A stretch of DNA of 64,000 nucleotides from Strigamia acuminata (GCA_949358305.1 OX442316.1:18848001-18912000), one strand, 5' to 3'. Counted from the first letter of the stretch, positions 1-14,155 are shown. The notes: generated from the sequence alone by a model not told the origin. Numbers and translations are program-made.

Positions 1-3000
1 TTCCTTATTTCCTTACACTGCCCCGAAGAAATCGCCAATTGGAGCCTCGCTTCACCCAGCAAGCCACTGAAAATATTCATCCGAGAAACCACCCCACCCC
101 CAGCAGCCAAGTTACACAAAAAGCTGAATCTCCTATTAAAAAGCCATTACATTAAAGTGTGCGGAGAAGAGAAGCGGAGAGGAGAGGCCGTGCCCATTAT
201 TCAATACGCTGCTAGTGCTGTATGCATAGTTGGTCATCTTTAAATAATCGATCAAAAATGCTTTTAAAGGAACGAATACACGTTTTTGATGGCAACCTTT
301 AAGCTGGTATTTGTGATATGCCTCTACCTCGAGCTGGTAAACCAAATAGAGCAGCTTATCATTTTAAATAACATGCTAATTAGGCTCGAATTCAAATTAC
401 TCCGATATTGAATTCGCAAACAGTAACTCAAATAAAATTACAAATTAGGACACATTATCTTTATTGAAATAAACCATAGAAAATAATTAATAAAGCTCGT
501 TCCATTTACACGCTGCGCCCAATTCACTCACAATCCACTCCGGCAGAAATTTGCTGCAAATAATTCAATTCAAGTTTGCAGGAATTGGGAAACGATCAGA
601 AACAATCGCAATAATCTCGAGATACAAGAAAATCCCGAGGATTTTAACAAATCGCTCGTCCGTTTTTTCTTTTCCTTCTTTCTTAAATGGCTTTTAGGTT
701 TTTTGTAATCTTTCATTAACTCTTGCCACGATAAAAAAGGAAAAAAAAGCCCAAGTGAAAGTTAATTAAAAGTCTATTCAGTAACCAAGATGAAGAATAT
801 GTGGGAAAAGAAGGAAAAAGAAAAAGGAATTGCCATTCTGGTGTGGAGTTAGACAACAGTTTAGAAATCGAATCTCCTTTCAAGGTCTCCAGATGATTAC
901 ATCAAAACATGATGACCACGCAAAAAGTGCACCGAGGTAACACAAAGCCTATATTGCTACACCACCGAGTCAAGTGTGGGCTCACGGCTCACGGCTCGCG
1001 GATCAGGGCGAGCTCAAAGTGGGCTGGGCAGGGGCAGACAGAGTCAAACAGAGAATTTTTACCACTTTTTTTCCGACTTGCCCAATTCGATTTCAGTTTC
1101 AATTATTTGTCCTATTTGTTTTCAAAGATTGAGCCCAATTCGATTCTTGAACTAACATTCCACATTGTCCTCCCAATCAATTGATAAAAAAGAAAACAAA
1201 AAAAATTATTTTCAAAATATATTAAAAGCAAATAATAAAAAAATAAAAATAAAAAAACGCCGTCCATCATTCTTGACTGGCATTCTTCGTCCCAACATGT
1301 TAGACCAAAGTCAATATTAGAGGCGGACAGAAACCCCATTGGATTTACAAGTTCGATACAGCTGAGCCAAGGCTAAGAGTAAAACTCAAAACCAACAATA
1401 ATCCATCAGATTAAATAAACACAAGCAATGAAATCGTCCTCGACGTCCTCTATTAGAATTCACAAGGCAGAAATATCAAGTTGGATATTCAATTTTTCTT
1501 TTCTTTCCAGCCACGAACAGTACGAATGTTTTGCTTGTCAATTAAGTGCATTTGTGTGTAGATAACTTCTTCTTTAAGTCCATTCTTCAAGAGGATATAG
1601 TGTATTTTAGTAGATTAGAGAATTAAGCAAGCGTTTGCGTTCGAAATTTGTTTACGTTTCATTGAAAAAGCACTAAGATATTGGCTCTCCAATACTAGTC
1701 GCTGTCGTGGCTCTTGGCATTTTCCTCTTAAGTTAAGGCTGAGTTACGCTTCTCTGGAGTTTCGACACAAGCGTATCGACTTGTGGTAACCCCCAACTGT
1801 TAGTGACATTTGCAAGCAGATAGGTTGCAGCTCCCACGGCTCCACGACTCAAATTCCGAATTCGTCGTTAATAGATCTACGTGTACGGTGTAAGGTGTGT
1901 TTGTGTGTTGGTGACGTGTTTTCCATCTCTCCGCTAAACTTTAGCTTGTTTAATTATTTCCACCATCAAAAGTTCAACTCGTGTAATGAACACGGTGCCG
2001 TGATAAGACCTTGAACACTAATGCCAATTAAGACCCACAGCAAATGAATGTACTCGTTAATGAGAATTACGTTCCACAAACGCAGTAAAACGGCAACTTC
2101 CACTTGTACAATTCCTTTTTCCTAGTGAGGCAAATAAATAGTGCATTAGTCCCATTTTTATTCCACTTTACGACTTGGTATTGAAGCGAGGAGCCAGCTT
2201 CCATCTGCATCCATAGCAACAACAAGAGCAACAAACACCTCGGCCAGAGGAAGCGAATGGACACATAAAATAAATTAAATTTGTATTAAGTAACAACAAG
2301 AAAATATAATATAATAATAAAAATAAAAATAAAACATAAAAATAAAACATAAATAGAGAAAAATTGCAACCACCCCGGCGTGTGCAACGCAATAAAAGTT
2401 GCTAGTCCAAATTTTATTTTGTCATTGCACAAATTGTAAAAGAAGCTCTTAAATAAAAGATAACATTGCATTGCATGGCAGTGCAGCGTGACAAGATGAA
2501 TATTGCTGCAAGATGGAAACTTCACACTCGCATCAGCATCAGCGAGGCGACTCGTCTCGTCTCATCTCTCCTCCTTCTAAAAGCCCCTTTGCCTTTGCCT
2601 GTGCCTCTGCCTTTGCTTTTGCCCCCCTCGATATCAAGAGAGAGAGAATTGATCGTTTGCCAACGACCACCCTCCTTCGCTTTTCTCTTTACATTCTTCC
2701 TTCATATCTTACCGCATATGCCTTTCCTTTACATAAAAAGGAGCAAACTCTCTACTTTCACTTTGGGGCTTCAAAATGGCGTCCTCCTATCCACAAAAGG
2801 TCAAAGCAATTCACCTCGCAAACTTACTTCACCCTTTTTTTTATCCTTTCTAATCATTTTCAGCCGTCGACCCACGGTTCAAGTGAATTTTTCCAAGGAA
2901 TGTAATATTCCTTCATTATTCTCGCGTCAAATTCAACTCGAGCACACACTTTGACCCCAAACTTTAAGAACAATACAAGTATTCGCAAACTCTTTTCTAC

Positions 3001-5940
3001 CTCATCTTTTTATTGCAACAATATTTTAACGTCACAGATTACTTTTGTACACACACTTGTACGTCTTAACAAATCGATGGCAACTCCAAATGCGAGTCAA
3101 ATAACAATTACGGAGTATTTTTTTCAATTAAGTATCATCTCGGCCAATCAATCTGGCGAGGATTCAAAGTAAAATTAAAATTCAAAAATCTGAGCGCCGT
3201 TAACAGAAATTGCAGTGACAGGACAAGAAAGGCATTTCCGAAAACCGAATTCGAGTTGTTGATCCGAACAAAGGGAAGGAAAAAAGGCGGTTGGCAAGAC
3301 AAGACACTTTTATTCAAACTAATGAAGATGTACGAGTGGGACATGCTTGAATTTATGGCTTTCCACTTGCATAAACATCAGCGAGAAAAGAAAAGCACTT
3401 AGTTTATTTATCGACATGACAAAAGCTCACCAGTCACGAATCTCACTTAAGCAGTTTAAAGAACAAAAAAAACAAAAAAACAATTCAAACGAGTGGTGGA
3501 CAAACAATTACTAATGACTAGCGCTTCACCCTTTTCAACTCGGCGAAATAAATGTTTGTTGCTGAATAATTGCGCATGCTAATGCAGCGGCAAGCGTGGC
3601 CATTAAGCGCCAGATCGGGTCAAAATGAAGATAAAAACGCCAACTTTTGCCGGTCAAATGGTCAAATGAGAAATTGCACGTTGCAAATGTTTTCCTTTTT
3701 GTATTTTCTTTCATTTTCTTTTCTTTCATTTTATTGTACGATTGTAAAAAGTGAAGTTCCAATGTGTTCGATGTGCCAAACATTTATTTTCAATGATCTC
3801 TCTTTCTTAATCAGAATTTTGCACTTTTCAATGAGAAACAAAAGCGCTCTTTTGGGAGGAAGAAAATCCTGATAACGAGATTATTGTTTCCAACATTCCA
3901 GTCCAAGTTTCATCGGTGAAATAAAATCCCGACCTCAACTTCACATTTTTTCTGTCTATTGCCCTCCAGAGAGACGAAGACATTGATCGTATACGCAAAT
4001 CTCGATATTTTATTTTCTTACGTTTCATCTTTTGTCTCTTTTATTTTCCACATGGAATGTTAGACAGAAAATAAATTTTTAAATCAATTAATGTAAACAC
4101 GTGGTGCATGACTGGGTGAAAATGAATAGTGATTTTCAGTTTGGGAATCCACAGGATTCAATTAGTCAAGTTCAATTTCCTCGTCGCACTTTAAATATGA
4201 ATCGCTCAAAGTTTGCATCGTTGATTAATTATGCATTTGAAAAATTTAATTTGCTTTTGCAACTCTACTTGAGATGTAAACAAATTCCCCCACCGAAACC
4301 GAATAAATCATTAAAATCCAATACATGGAAAAAGCTTGAGTAATCTCATTCGACCGAACACTGAACATTCATTTCGCTTTTCTTAATTTTGCCTAAGCCA
4401 AAGAAAAAGTCATTCAAGATTCATTTCAGTGGTCCGTTGCCTGGTAACGAGTAAAAACAAGTAAATAGGGGCTTTTATATTGCTGCTTCAAATCGCCACC
4501 GGAGTGCGCTACTACCAAAGATTTGTCGTGACTGCCGTGACCGTGCCAAAAAAACTTACAACTACAGGTTTGTAGGGCATTTCATCCCCTACAAACAGAT
4601 TGGTTTCAGAATTTATCAAAACCTTTTTCATATCGAAAAAAGCAGTTTTAGAGTCGTGTCCGGAGATTAGGCATCCATTATAGTTTTAGTCGCGTACAGG
4701 TGGCGCTAGCAACACCGGAAGTTGAAACAAACAAACAAACACACACCCACATATACATACATGCATGTCAAGTTAAATAAAAGCCTTTAAAAACATTATT
4801 CTTGCTTTGTATGTAAATCTACATCCAAAACACAATTGGATTTTGAGGACATTTCTTGAGGAAATCGCACAAATGCGCGTGAAATTGATTATTATAGTTT
4901 TATTACTTCGATTTTACGTTGAAATAAGAGCAAATAATGGAAATTAAACTGGAAGAAAGGAAGAAAAATTGAATATTTCGATGACACGAAAATTGGCAAG
5001 AAAAACAGAAGAAAAAGAAAAATATGAGTTTGTATTAATTTTTCAGTTTGGAAATTGTAGGTTAGAATAAAGGAAACGAAAGCAGCATTGTGTTGGGCTT
5101 GGGGTGCCAGTGCCAGCCTGTAACGATTCGTGTTTAGGCCGTGTTTGGACTACCATTAACTAAACCAATTACAGAGCGCAGGGCATTCGACAACACATTT
5201 GAGTGCGCACTGTGTCAGCTCGACTGCTTTTACAACTTGATGTTGCAGGCGGGCGAAAAGGGCTACGAAGTGGGCACAAGTTTGTTTCATTATCATTGTG
5301 CTGGTGTTGAATGAAACAGACATTCGATTGAGGAATAATCGAGCGGCAAGTGGTCTCTCCGTGTTAAGCCATGCGATTGAAATGTCAATCGGTGCCAGAT
5401 ACTAAAAGATGAGTGCGTTCATTTCTCATTTCCGTCACCTTCACTCAGTCGAGTGAACTGCGATGCTGAGTGAACTGCGCCCGTCATCCACTTTTATTAG
5501 TCTCCCAATTGCACGCTAATGATCAATCGATAATTACCAAATCTAAGTCTCTATTGGAACCGGAAATAATTACCACCTACAACTCCAATTTGGAAATAAA
5601 TAGCATCATTAGTGGTGAAAATAGCAATTATAAATAAACTGCAAATACAACTTTGTCTTTTCGATTCCATTTGAATCCGACACCACGAGACGCCGAACGA
5701 ATCGCCACGCAGTTCACCCCTTTTTCCTACATTTCTAATGGTAATATTCCATTAAAACTATTCCCGTGTCTGTTTAAAAATGTACGTCCTGGGAGTATAC
5801 AGAAGTAGAAAATTAATTTTAATCACTTCATTTATTATAAACTTTGTGAATTGTTAATTTCGCCTTTCACCAGCCCGCTATTTTGCAAGTCACAAATCTC
5901 AACTTTTTTAATCCTCTAAGTATTTTTCCACAACGCGATG

Positions 5941-5966
5941 GTATCGTATCGTATCGTATCGTATCG
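5941..5966. repeat. GTATC pentanucleotide microsatellite
   Basis: About five tandem copies of GTATC in non-coding DNA. Confidence 0.85.
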
Positions 5967-8339
5967 TTCCACTTAAACCTTTGCCCCCTCGTATCATTAT
6001 CTCGACACAACTCAATATTCACACGCGTCACTTTATTGACAGCTTCAACTCGGCTCAATTTCCGCTCTCGTGACAGCTCTTCTTTATGCAGCGACACACA
6101 CACCCACCCACACACACAGACACACACATACTACGGTAGTTTCAAGTTGTCCATGAATTAAATAAACCGCATTAAAAATTACTCATTTCAGTTGCACTTT
6201 GCTGCGACTATGAGTCAGTCTGTCGTGTATGTGGGACGGGCTTAGACTTCCCTCTGCACTTTCTTGCACGTTCGGCACATACTCTGTATCGAGCGTGTTT
6301 GCACGACAACTTTTCCAGAAAAATAAAATCCGGATCTTCACTTTTCAGAGAAGGAAGAAAGAAAGAAACGTTGACCATTTGCCGATCAAACTAAATTCGT
6401 AAAACAAGATATATAAATTAATTAATTTCTTTTTCTTCACACACCACACCACTGGGAACAATCAGTTGTTGTCGAAATGCGACTGTAGTCTACAGGGACA
6501 GAAAGAAAGAAAGAATGAAAGAAAGAAAGAAAGGAAGGCTGGAAAAAGGGGCTTTCACCCACCAATCTGGTTTGCTGCAAAGCCCTCCAAGGACTCAACT
6601 CGGACCATGAATAACAAGTTGAAAGCGCAGACAAACCACTCGCGCGTCCATCCCATCCCATCCGAACCCATCCGAAGCCATCCCATCCCATCATCTCATT
6701 TACTCGTTACCAACAAATAACTGCATCTTCTTTCGCATTACCGGTGAGGAAAAGGCGACTTGGACAACGTCCACCTTAATTTAACAAAAGTTTGGCCGGT
6801 TGCTTTAAGTGAATCGAACATTGTACGATGAAAGAAAAAAATGTAAACGAGTTTGGAGGCTCGTGAATAAATAAAATGTAATTATGGTTTGAGTTAAATT
6901 AAATTTGAAATTGAAAATTTAAAGGCAAAAAAAAAAAGAGAGTTAAGTCTCAATTAACTTTTATTTTCTTCTTTGTCGAGTACTTTGAATGTAAATTCGG
7001 GATTATTTTCAAGAGTCTGACAAAAGTAATCAAGGCAGTTTACCCCCACCTTTTCACGGATCCAATAAATAAAGATGAAAGAGATGTGGGCTTTTCAATC
7101 CTCATATCCTGACCAAATTCGCTCAGTCGACACCTCATTTAATGCTGTTACCAAGGGCAACCGACAAGATGAGCACAGTTTTCACAATTGCGAGGCTTTG
7201 ATTACATTTCGGCTTTCGGATGCTGCCATAAAGAGCCAATCTACCAGTTGCCAATGATCTTAGATAATGCACAGCACCGCACCATCAAATTTACTTTATA
7301 AAGAAAAATGTCAAAATCGATTGAAAATTGTCTGTGAATAATCCAACACCAATTTGGGTCGTGGCTGCTGCTTTTGTCACGTTTTCAACCTGATTTATAA
7401 CCTTTCTACGACGTCTTGGACGACTATGGAACCATTGATGGGCGCAAATGAGCTTAAAGCGACTCAAATGGCTCAAATATGGCGCTCGCACCTCCGATTA
7501 ATCAATCAATTGCACATTCGAAACTCGAATCGATTGCCTTTGATTCGGTGCCGGATTATTAAGGCGGAAATTGCTTCGATTTGCAGTTTCATTGGAAGCG
7601 GCGCAATTTACATTTGTTGTTCATTCCCATCTGAATTTGCGCCAGTTTTGTGTTCCACCCATTCTGCATAAACGCCCATCACGGGTCATCGCGTTTCAAA
7701 TCATTACACAAGTGGCAGGTACTGGCAAAATGGCGGAATGACGTCACCCAAAAACTACACGCCAAATAAGTTTGCGATCGATATTTCTTAACCAAGTGCT
7801 CGTCCACACCTTCAATGACTTACATTAACAATTTCAACGCAATTTCTACACTGCAAAAAAAATCAGTTAGGCAAAGCGCTTTAAAATTGTTTATCATTTC
7901 TAAAAATGGTCTATTTATTATGCTCTCCGAAATAGAAATAAGAAAAAATTTTAATGCACTTACTTTTTACACTGGATTGTCGATTCCATCTCATTCGTAA
8001 CTTCCGGAATCGTGAGAGACGATTTTAAATTGGTGCGGCATATTAGATTTACGCAAAACAAAGAATGTTGAAGAGAAATCTTCCTTTATGTCGAAAAAAC
8101 ACGTTCCTCATCTACTTTTCACACCCTAAAAAAAAAAATAATAATTATAAGTTGATTCGTTTAATTCAAACAATCGGCTGCGGTTGGGTTTAGACTTTCG
8201 AGAGAAATTTTGGTAGAAAATTCATTCCTCCACAAGAGAATTCTGGTAGAGTGGACAAATAGCAATGAAACGAGGTTGGAGTTAAAATAAGAGCACGTTC
8301 GCTGCTTCTGAGTGAATGCCATAAAAATTGCGGTTGGAC

Positions 8340-8343
<4 letters not shown>

Positions 8344-8379
<36 letters not shown>
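8344..8379. repeat. (GA)n microsatellite
   Basis: A run of about 18 GA units. It creates spurious Arg-Glu and Ser-Leu open frames on the two strands, which are not genes. Confidence 0.95.
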
Positions 8380-8380
<1 letters not shown>

Positions 8381-9259
8381 GCGAACCGGCGGGAGCCCAT
8401 GCATTCTTCATGGGACCAAGGGTTATTCTCATGGATTTCCCACTTCCATACTAACAAAAAAGTGGAAAAATTTTAACCCGAATCAAATTGACATATTTGC
8501 GGATCAGCTCAAATCTTATATTGATCCATCGAACCAATCAGGGAGAGTACCTCAAATTTCAAATGCAGAGTTTGCCAACAGGTGACCGCGTTTGGCCTTT
8601 CTTTACAAATGCTCCGAATATTTTACGAAATTTCTACTACATTATAAATTTTTATAAAATTAAAAATGTGTTTCTTGTTTGTAGCTTTGCAGTTTACACA
8701 CCTTAAATTAAAAAGCTAATCGACAATTTGAACAGCACTCGGGGACCACACGCAGTATTCATGAGTTAATGTTGGAGCACAATGAGTGGCGCCACCCCTG
8801 AATGAAACTTAAAATCTCCGAGAGGATCCGGAAACTGCTAAAATATTGTGATAGAAAAAAAAATAGAGAAATAAATGTAAATACAGGTCTGAAATCTCAA
8901 TGTCTGGGAATTGATAATTCAAGCAGTCGCATTTGAAAAAGCAATTTGCTAGTGGACACTCTTTAGTGTACATTGGCGTTCGTCTTTGGCACGCACTCGA
9001 ATAAACTCAATTGCTCGTTTCCGTTTTTATTTTCGTGATAAATCTTGTAAAATTGTTTGCTTACATTTGCATTACTGCCTAATAGATTCCTGTAATCGTG
9101 GGCGTATTTTCGCTCGAAAATAGCGTTTCAAATTTCCCAAGCTGTATGTGCTGAGTGTCTTGCATTTTTACTTCTCCTCCTTCTCTTCTGGCAGTAGTCG
9201 TTTGGAACGAGAGTTGGTAATGGCGTTCGCGTGTATCCAACGACAGGATGACAAAGTAG

Positions 9260-9286
9260 GCCCTCGTCACTCGCCGTGACGAGGGC
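9260..9286. other. Perfect 11-bp hairpin inside direct repeat
   Basis: GCCCTCGTCAC, a five-base loop TCGCC, then the exact complement GTGACGAGGGC. The second repeat copy keeps the same hairpin unchanged at 15333-15359 although flanking bases have diverged. The function is unknown; it could be an RNA stem-loop or a protein site. Confidence 0.7.
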
Positions 9287-9515
9287 ATAAAGTACTCTTT
9301 CTCTCTCTCTCTCTCTCTCACTCTACACACCTAAACCGATAACCTTAAATCTTGATGAATAAAAATAAGCTGTTGCTTCGCTTTTCCGTATTAATTCTTG
9401 AAATGACCGACACCAACTTTGATTTGTTGGTCCAATTTAAAACACCAAAATGGAAAACAATTGGTTACACATTATGACTCAATAAAACAAAAAGGATTGC
9501 TGTTGGATTAATTAC

Positions 9516-9557
9516 CTGTTTCAAGAATTCTTCGTTTTCCACGTTCTCCATCGCCAT
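9516..9557 (-). CDS. Possible first coding exon of an unidentified gene (direct-repeat copy 1)
   Basis: On the minus strand a splice-acceptor-like ATTACAG lies directly before ATG, followed by 14 codons (MAMENVENEEFLKQ) and a good GTAATT donor. The paralogous sequence in the second direct repeat (15583-15624) keeps the frame, the ATG and the donor with a few amino-acid changes, which argues for coding origin. I could not follow the gene into a convincing second exon. The downstream frame at 9079-9330 is conserved between the copies but looks low-complexity. It may be a duplicated 5' gene fragment. Confidence 0.35.
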
Positions 9558-10061
9558 CTGTAATCGAAAAGAAATAAAAATCACCGTCAGAAAAAAATCA
9601 TAATCTAACCAATATCAGTTGTTTTGTTTCGATCAATTTGCTATTGTTGCACAATATTTCCAAGATGTCTACCGCAGAGTTTTGAATGTGTCACGTGATA
9701 TTTGCTCGTCCAATCAGAAATGTCACGTGGCATACCATAAACGGAAGTGAACGATAAGGCTACGAGGAAAAAAGACCCGAATTTTGACCACAAAGTTATG
9801 TATAATTATTAATACGGGTTGGACCGTACAAAATAAATAAAGAAACAAATTCCAGCAAAAAGAAAGGAACGGTCGTTAGTTTCACCTCTGTCGTGATTGG
9901 GCTGGTAAAGTCACGTGATTAGGCTCGGCCAATAGGAACTGGTGTGCTTCTTATGGCGAGTTAGAGTTTTTTTATACGTGTATCTACGTCAAGTTTATTT
10001 TTGGCATTGGAGGTGCGTGGTGTGTTATATAGTTACCTTGATTTGCTTTTGAAAGCGAAAA

Positions 10062-10820
10062 ATGGCGGAGAATTTGGCCAACCAAATCGTAAACATAGGG
10101 CGCAAGCTCTATTATTTATTTATGCGGGACGAAATTACCGGCGAAGGACTTGAAATCCCAAATGTTGAAGAACTGCAAATACCGAATGATGAACAACTTT
10201 TAGTACCCAATGTTGCTGAACTTGAATTACCGAATCCCGAAGGCAGTGTTAGCATAAACACATTCCTAGAAGATTTACGGTTATTAACCGACGAGTTCGC
10301 TCGATCTAGTGTTCGACTGAAAGTTCTGGAAAAAGCGAAAAAGGTAATGTCAAAAATCCGTGAAATTCGGGTTCGAAATTTTTTTTATATTTTTTGATTA
10401 ATTTATTTATTTATTTCTAGGTCAATTTAAAGTCGGTGGACAGAAATAACTTTTTCCACCTAATGTGAAGCTTTTTCGAGGGTGGCGTAACTCGTGAAAA
10501 AATAGTCGTAATTTTTTTTTTTTGTTCTGATGTCGCGATCCGCGCGTTGAGGAATGACACTGCTATTGTCTTTTGGCGGATATTCACGTGGGCCATGTCG
10601 TTTATTGTAGAGAGGATTTGTGTATGGGTGGCGGAGAATGGCGGATGGGTGAGGGAGATAAATTTAGTTGTTTTTGATATTTTTTTTAATTTCAAGTATT
10701 TAATTTCAGGAAAAAGTGTTGACCCAGTCGATGAATATTGCGTTTAAATGCAGTGTTATTATAATTGGTGTTTCCATTATAATATTAGCGGGTTTTCTAT
10801 TGTTCCGAAAAAAGATGTGA
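10062..10820 (+). pseudogene. Bcl-2-family paralogue with an in-frame TGA
   Basis: Three exons in phase 0: 10062-10343, 10421-10648 and 10710-10820. Exon 1 has a BH4-like helix (IVNIGRKLYYLFM), three imperfect PN-containing repeats at residues 30-60, and a BH3-like helix (FLEDLRLLTDEF). Exon 2 carries a BH1-like segment (FFEGGVTREKIV) and ends at a BH2-like WVAENGGW, exactly where the neighbouring Bcl-2-like genes also have their intron. Exon 3 encodes a hydrophobic tail anchor (IIIGVSIIILAGFLLF) followed by RKKM and a stop. However, codon 16 of exon 2 (10466-10468) is TGA, just before BH1, with the frame intact on both sides. It is therefore a decaying gene, a truncated product, a read-through case or a base error. 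It is much diverged from the two copies at 12.5-13.6 kb and 41.7-42.9 kb. Confidence 0.6.
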
Positions 10821-11048
10821 GATTTGTTAAAAAAATTTGTTATTTTTGTACAGCAAAACCCTGGTAAATAGTAGTGTATAAAAACAAAAATAATATATGA
10901 ATAAAATTAACAGTCCAAATAACTCAGGTATTGATTGTGTGGCGTCATGGGGGTCTTTCGCGAGAAATAACCTCATTTTTGGTTGGAAAAACCCGAAATT
11001 TCGGGCGAAATGACGCCCAGACACTTCTTGTTTGTCAGTGGGAGATGT

Positions 11049-11943
<895 letters not shown>

Positions 11944-12487
11944 CGGTGTTTTATTTTTACATTTTTTGTACTTTAAAAAACGGGTATTTGTATTTTTCCT
12001 GTAAAAAGCAATACACTAGCTGCATCGTGTTGCATCCGTAGACAAAGGTGAGAATATACATTCAATGATTATAAAAAATTGCCCGTTTTTCCGGGAATTA
12101 TTATTAAGTACCCAAAATCTGGATTAGAAGAGATTCTTTCAAAATTTGAAAGACTAGAGTAAATTTCAAATACAGCACACGCACGCGGAATAAAAGAAAG
12201 AAAGAAAAAAAAAGAAAATATAAATGCAGAGAAAAAATAATATAAAAATATCCATAAAACTATGTTAAATAGGCATTAAATGCAATTTGAAAAATGTTAA
12301 TTCAAATGAATTTAAAATTCAAATGCCAAAACACATTTATTTTAACAAAAAAAAAATAAACAAAAAGCCAGATTCACGATCTTTTTTCTTTAAAGAGACT
12401 TTTCACTTAAATTTACAAGTCGTTCTTCGAAAACAAAACAAAAGCAAAAAAACAAACAAACATTGTAATCTGGTAAAATATAAATTC

Positions 12488-13577
12488 TCAAGTTCTGGAA
12501 GTGAGCATAGTGCCGATCGCCATTGCTCCCAACACTCCAGCCGCAATTCCACCGAAGATCTTCTTCCAAGCCGGATTCCTCGCGTCCTCGTCCGAAACAC
12601 CATTCCGTGAGTAGCCGTCGCAGAAATCGATGAACGCATTCTAGAAAATGAATTTTTCAAAATAAATGGTGGATAAAAAAGAGATGGAGATAAGGAGGGG
12701 GGGAGGAGGCGATTTTCATGAATGACCATAAAGAAGTTCCTGGCTTTTCTAAAAGCGGGTGGTCCCAAGAACCACATTCCTGAGCAGGGGGAGAGTACAA
12801 GGTCGAGACATTCCCAAGCTCCTTGGCCTCAGCTGACTCATTCAATCAAGTTAGGTCATTCTTTTAACATTATCTCGAGTCGCATTCACGTAATAGCCTT
12901 GGCAAAAATGCGATCCGACCTCGACAGAGTCGCAAAACGAGCGAAACGAGTCGCGCGAGAGCCCGCGGCCAATTCTCACGCACCCATCTGATATGCCAGG
13001 AATGTGGTTCCTGTTCCACAACACATTTGACGGGCCAAAGAATGCAATGCGTTCGAGCGAAGCGAATACGAGCCAATAGAAGCGGATAGAAAGAAAACGA
13101 AAGCAAAAATTTAATTTAATTTCAATCTATTCTAGTATTTACCCAGCCGCCATGGTCGGCGATCCAAGGGTGTAAATAGCGGTCAATAAACTGCGTTAGG
13201 TCGTCTACGATTTGGTCCAAATCTTGCGAGAAGCGCACGGCCAGGCCCCCCGCGAACGCGAACATCCCTACAATCCGACTCCAGGTGATGCCGTCACTAA
13301 ACAGTCCGCCGATCACTCCTTGGAACACCGAGTGCGCGTTCACTTTCTCCTGCTCCAGTAACCGAGCGAACATTTCTTCTAACTTCGTCCCGTATTTCTG
13401 TTCGAATTCGCACGTCACTTGGCGCAATTTCCTACTCAGTCGCGTCGACGAACGCAATGGCGGTTGAGGCACCGCGAGTCCGCGCTCCTCCAGTTCACAA
13501 TTGATAAAGTCCGCCACCAACGCACGTATTTCTTCGTTCATGCGTGTGTTCATCTGCGCCGTCCGGTTACCGCCCAT
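12488..13577 (-). CDS. Bcl-2-family apoptosis regulator, left-arm copy
   Basis: Two exons, 13143-13577 and 12488-12640, joined in phase 0, give 195 residues. Visible are a BH3-like helix around residues 46-60 (LSRKLRQVTCEFE), BH1 at about 91-112 (GLFSDGITWSRIVGMFA), BH2 at about 137-152 (PWIADHGGW joined to NAFIDF) and a C-terminal tail anchor (GGIAAGVLGAMAIG). The intron interrupting BH2 after its Trp is at the classic Bcl-2 family position. The multi-BH layout and the length suit a membrane-anchored Bcl-2-like protein on mitochondria or ER; whether it is pro- or anti-survival cannot be read from this. I start at the ATG at 13577, because the frame upstream has no ATG. The copy at 41746 is a close homologue with three extra codons before BH1. 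Confidence 0.85.
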
Positions 13578-14155
13578 CCTTGTTGCAAATTCGACTGGAA
13601 TCACCTCAGTTTGCGCCACCGGTTCGTACAAGGCGACCAACAAAAGCGATTATTATTCGTATTCGACGCGCAGTTTCCAACCGTAACACCAAGGTAACTA
13701 TACCGCAGCACGGGACATTCTGAGTTATGACGTCACGACTTGGCATTGGTCATGTGATTTGTGCCGATGGCTGTGTCGTCACCGAGATGGTAGATACCTT
13801 TCCTATTTCGCCGCTGCGAGCGCGCGACTCGAACTGACCTCGCGCGAATGAGGTGCGTCGTTTTTTCGTGTGGGATGCTCGTTGATTCACCCTCTGCTTT
13901 TCCATCGTTTTTAGTTTACGTCCTAATAAACTTCAATTTCAACTGAATTAGTCTTAACCATTGCGATATTTTCATTTGCCCTCGACTCATGGATTCGCCC
14001 ATTGACTGCGAATCCATTTCCTGTCCCACTTCTACGGTATTATTTCTGGCCTAATTTAACCGCAATTAATTTTAATTTGTTTTAATCGTTTTTATTCTTT
14101 AGATTTTAGATAGATTGATAAGCGGTTTTGTGATACCGGGATTAAAGTCGCGAAC

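Larger units (their letters stand above)
1..8692. other. Long AT-rich region, no gene recognised
   Basis: I see no exon chain, conserved domain or convincing start-plus-splice pattern on either strand in this 8.7-kb stretch. The open frames present are short and of low complexity (for example around 2466-2954, 5867-6161 and 6437-6720), as expected by chance. The sequence has many A/T runs. It could be an intergenic region or a large intron of a gene lying outside the window to the left; the sequence does not decide this. Confidence 0.6.
8693..9921. repeat. 1.2-kb direct repeat, copy 1
   Basis: This segment recurs in the same orientation at 14766-15988 with only scattered substitutions and small indels. 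The shared block begins at a TTTACACACCTTAAATT motif and ends at CACGTGATTA; beyond these points the two loci are unrelated. It contains two CACGTG boxes next to CCAAT-type motifs near 9690-9730, a perfect hairpin at 9260-9286, and on the minus strand a probable first coding exon at 9516-9557. Copy 1 leads into the Bcl-2 paralogue at 10062. Copy 2 abuts the break in the SUGCT fragment and leads into the 3' side of INPP1. No terminal inverted repeats or transposase were seen, so a segmental duplication fits better than a transposon. Confidence 0.9.

Noticed and set aside
2466-2954. Overlapping plus-strand frames of 162 and 130 codons
   Set aside because: Leu/Pro/Ser low-complexity products without conserved features; two overlapping frames of similar length are typical of pyrimidine-rich non-coding DNA.
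8161-8585. Open frames with Ser-Leu and Arg-Glu runs on both strands
   Set aside because: Created by the (GA)n microsatellite at 8344-8379.
10466-10468. Selenocysteine interpretation of the TGA in the Bcl-2 paralogue
   Set aside because: No SECIS-like stem was recognised, the relatives have no cysteine there, and a pseudogene or base error is simpler.
13285-13697. Plus-strand frames opposite the Bcl-2-like exon
   Set aside because: Antisense shadows; the matching shadows occur opposite the right-arm copy at 41587-42179.
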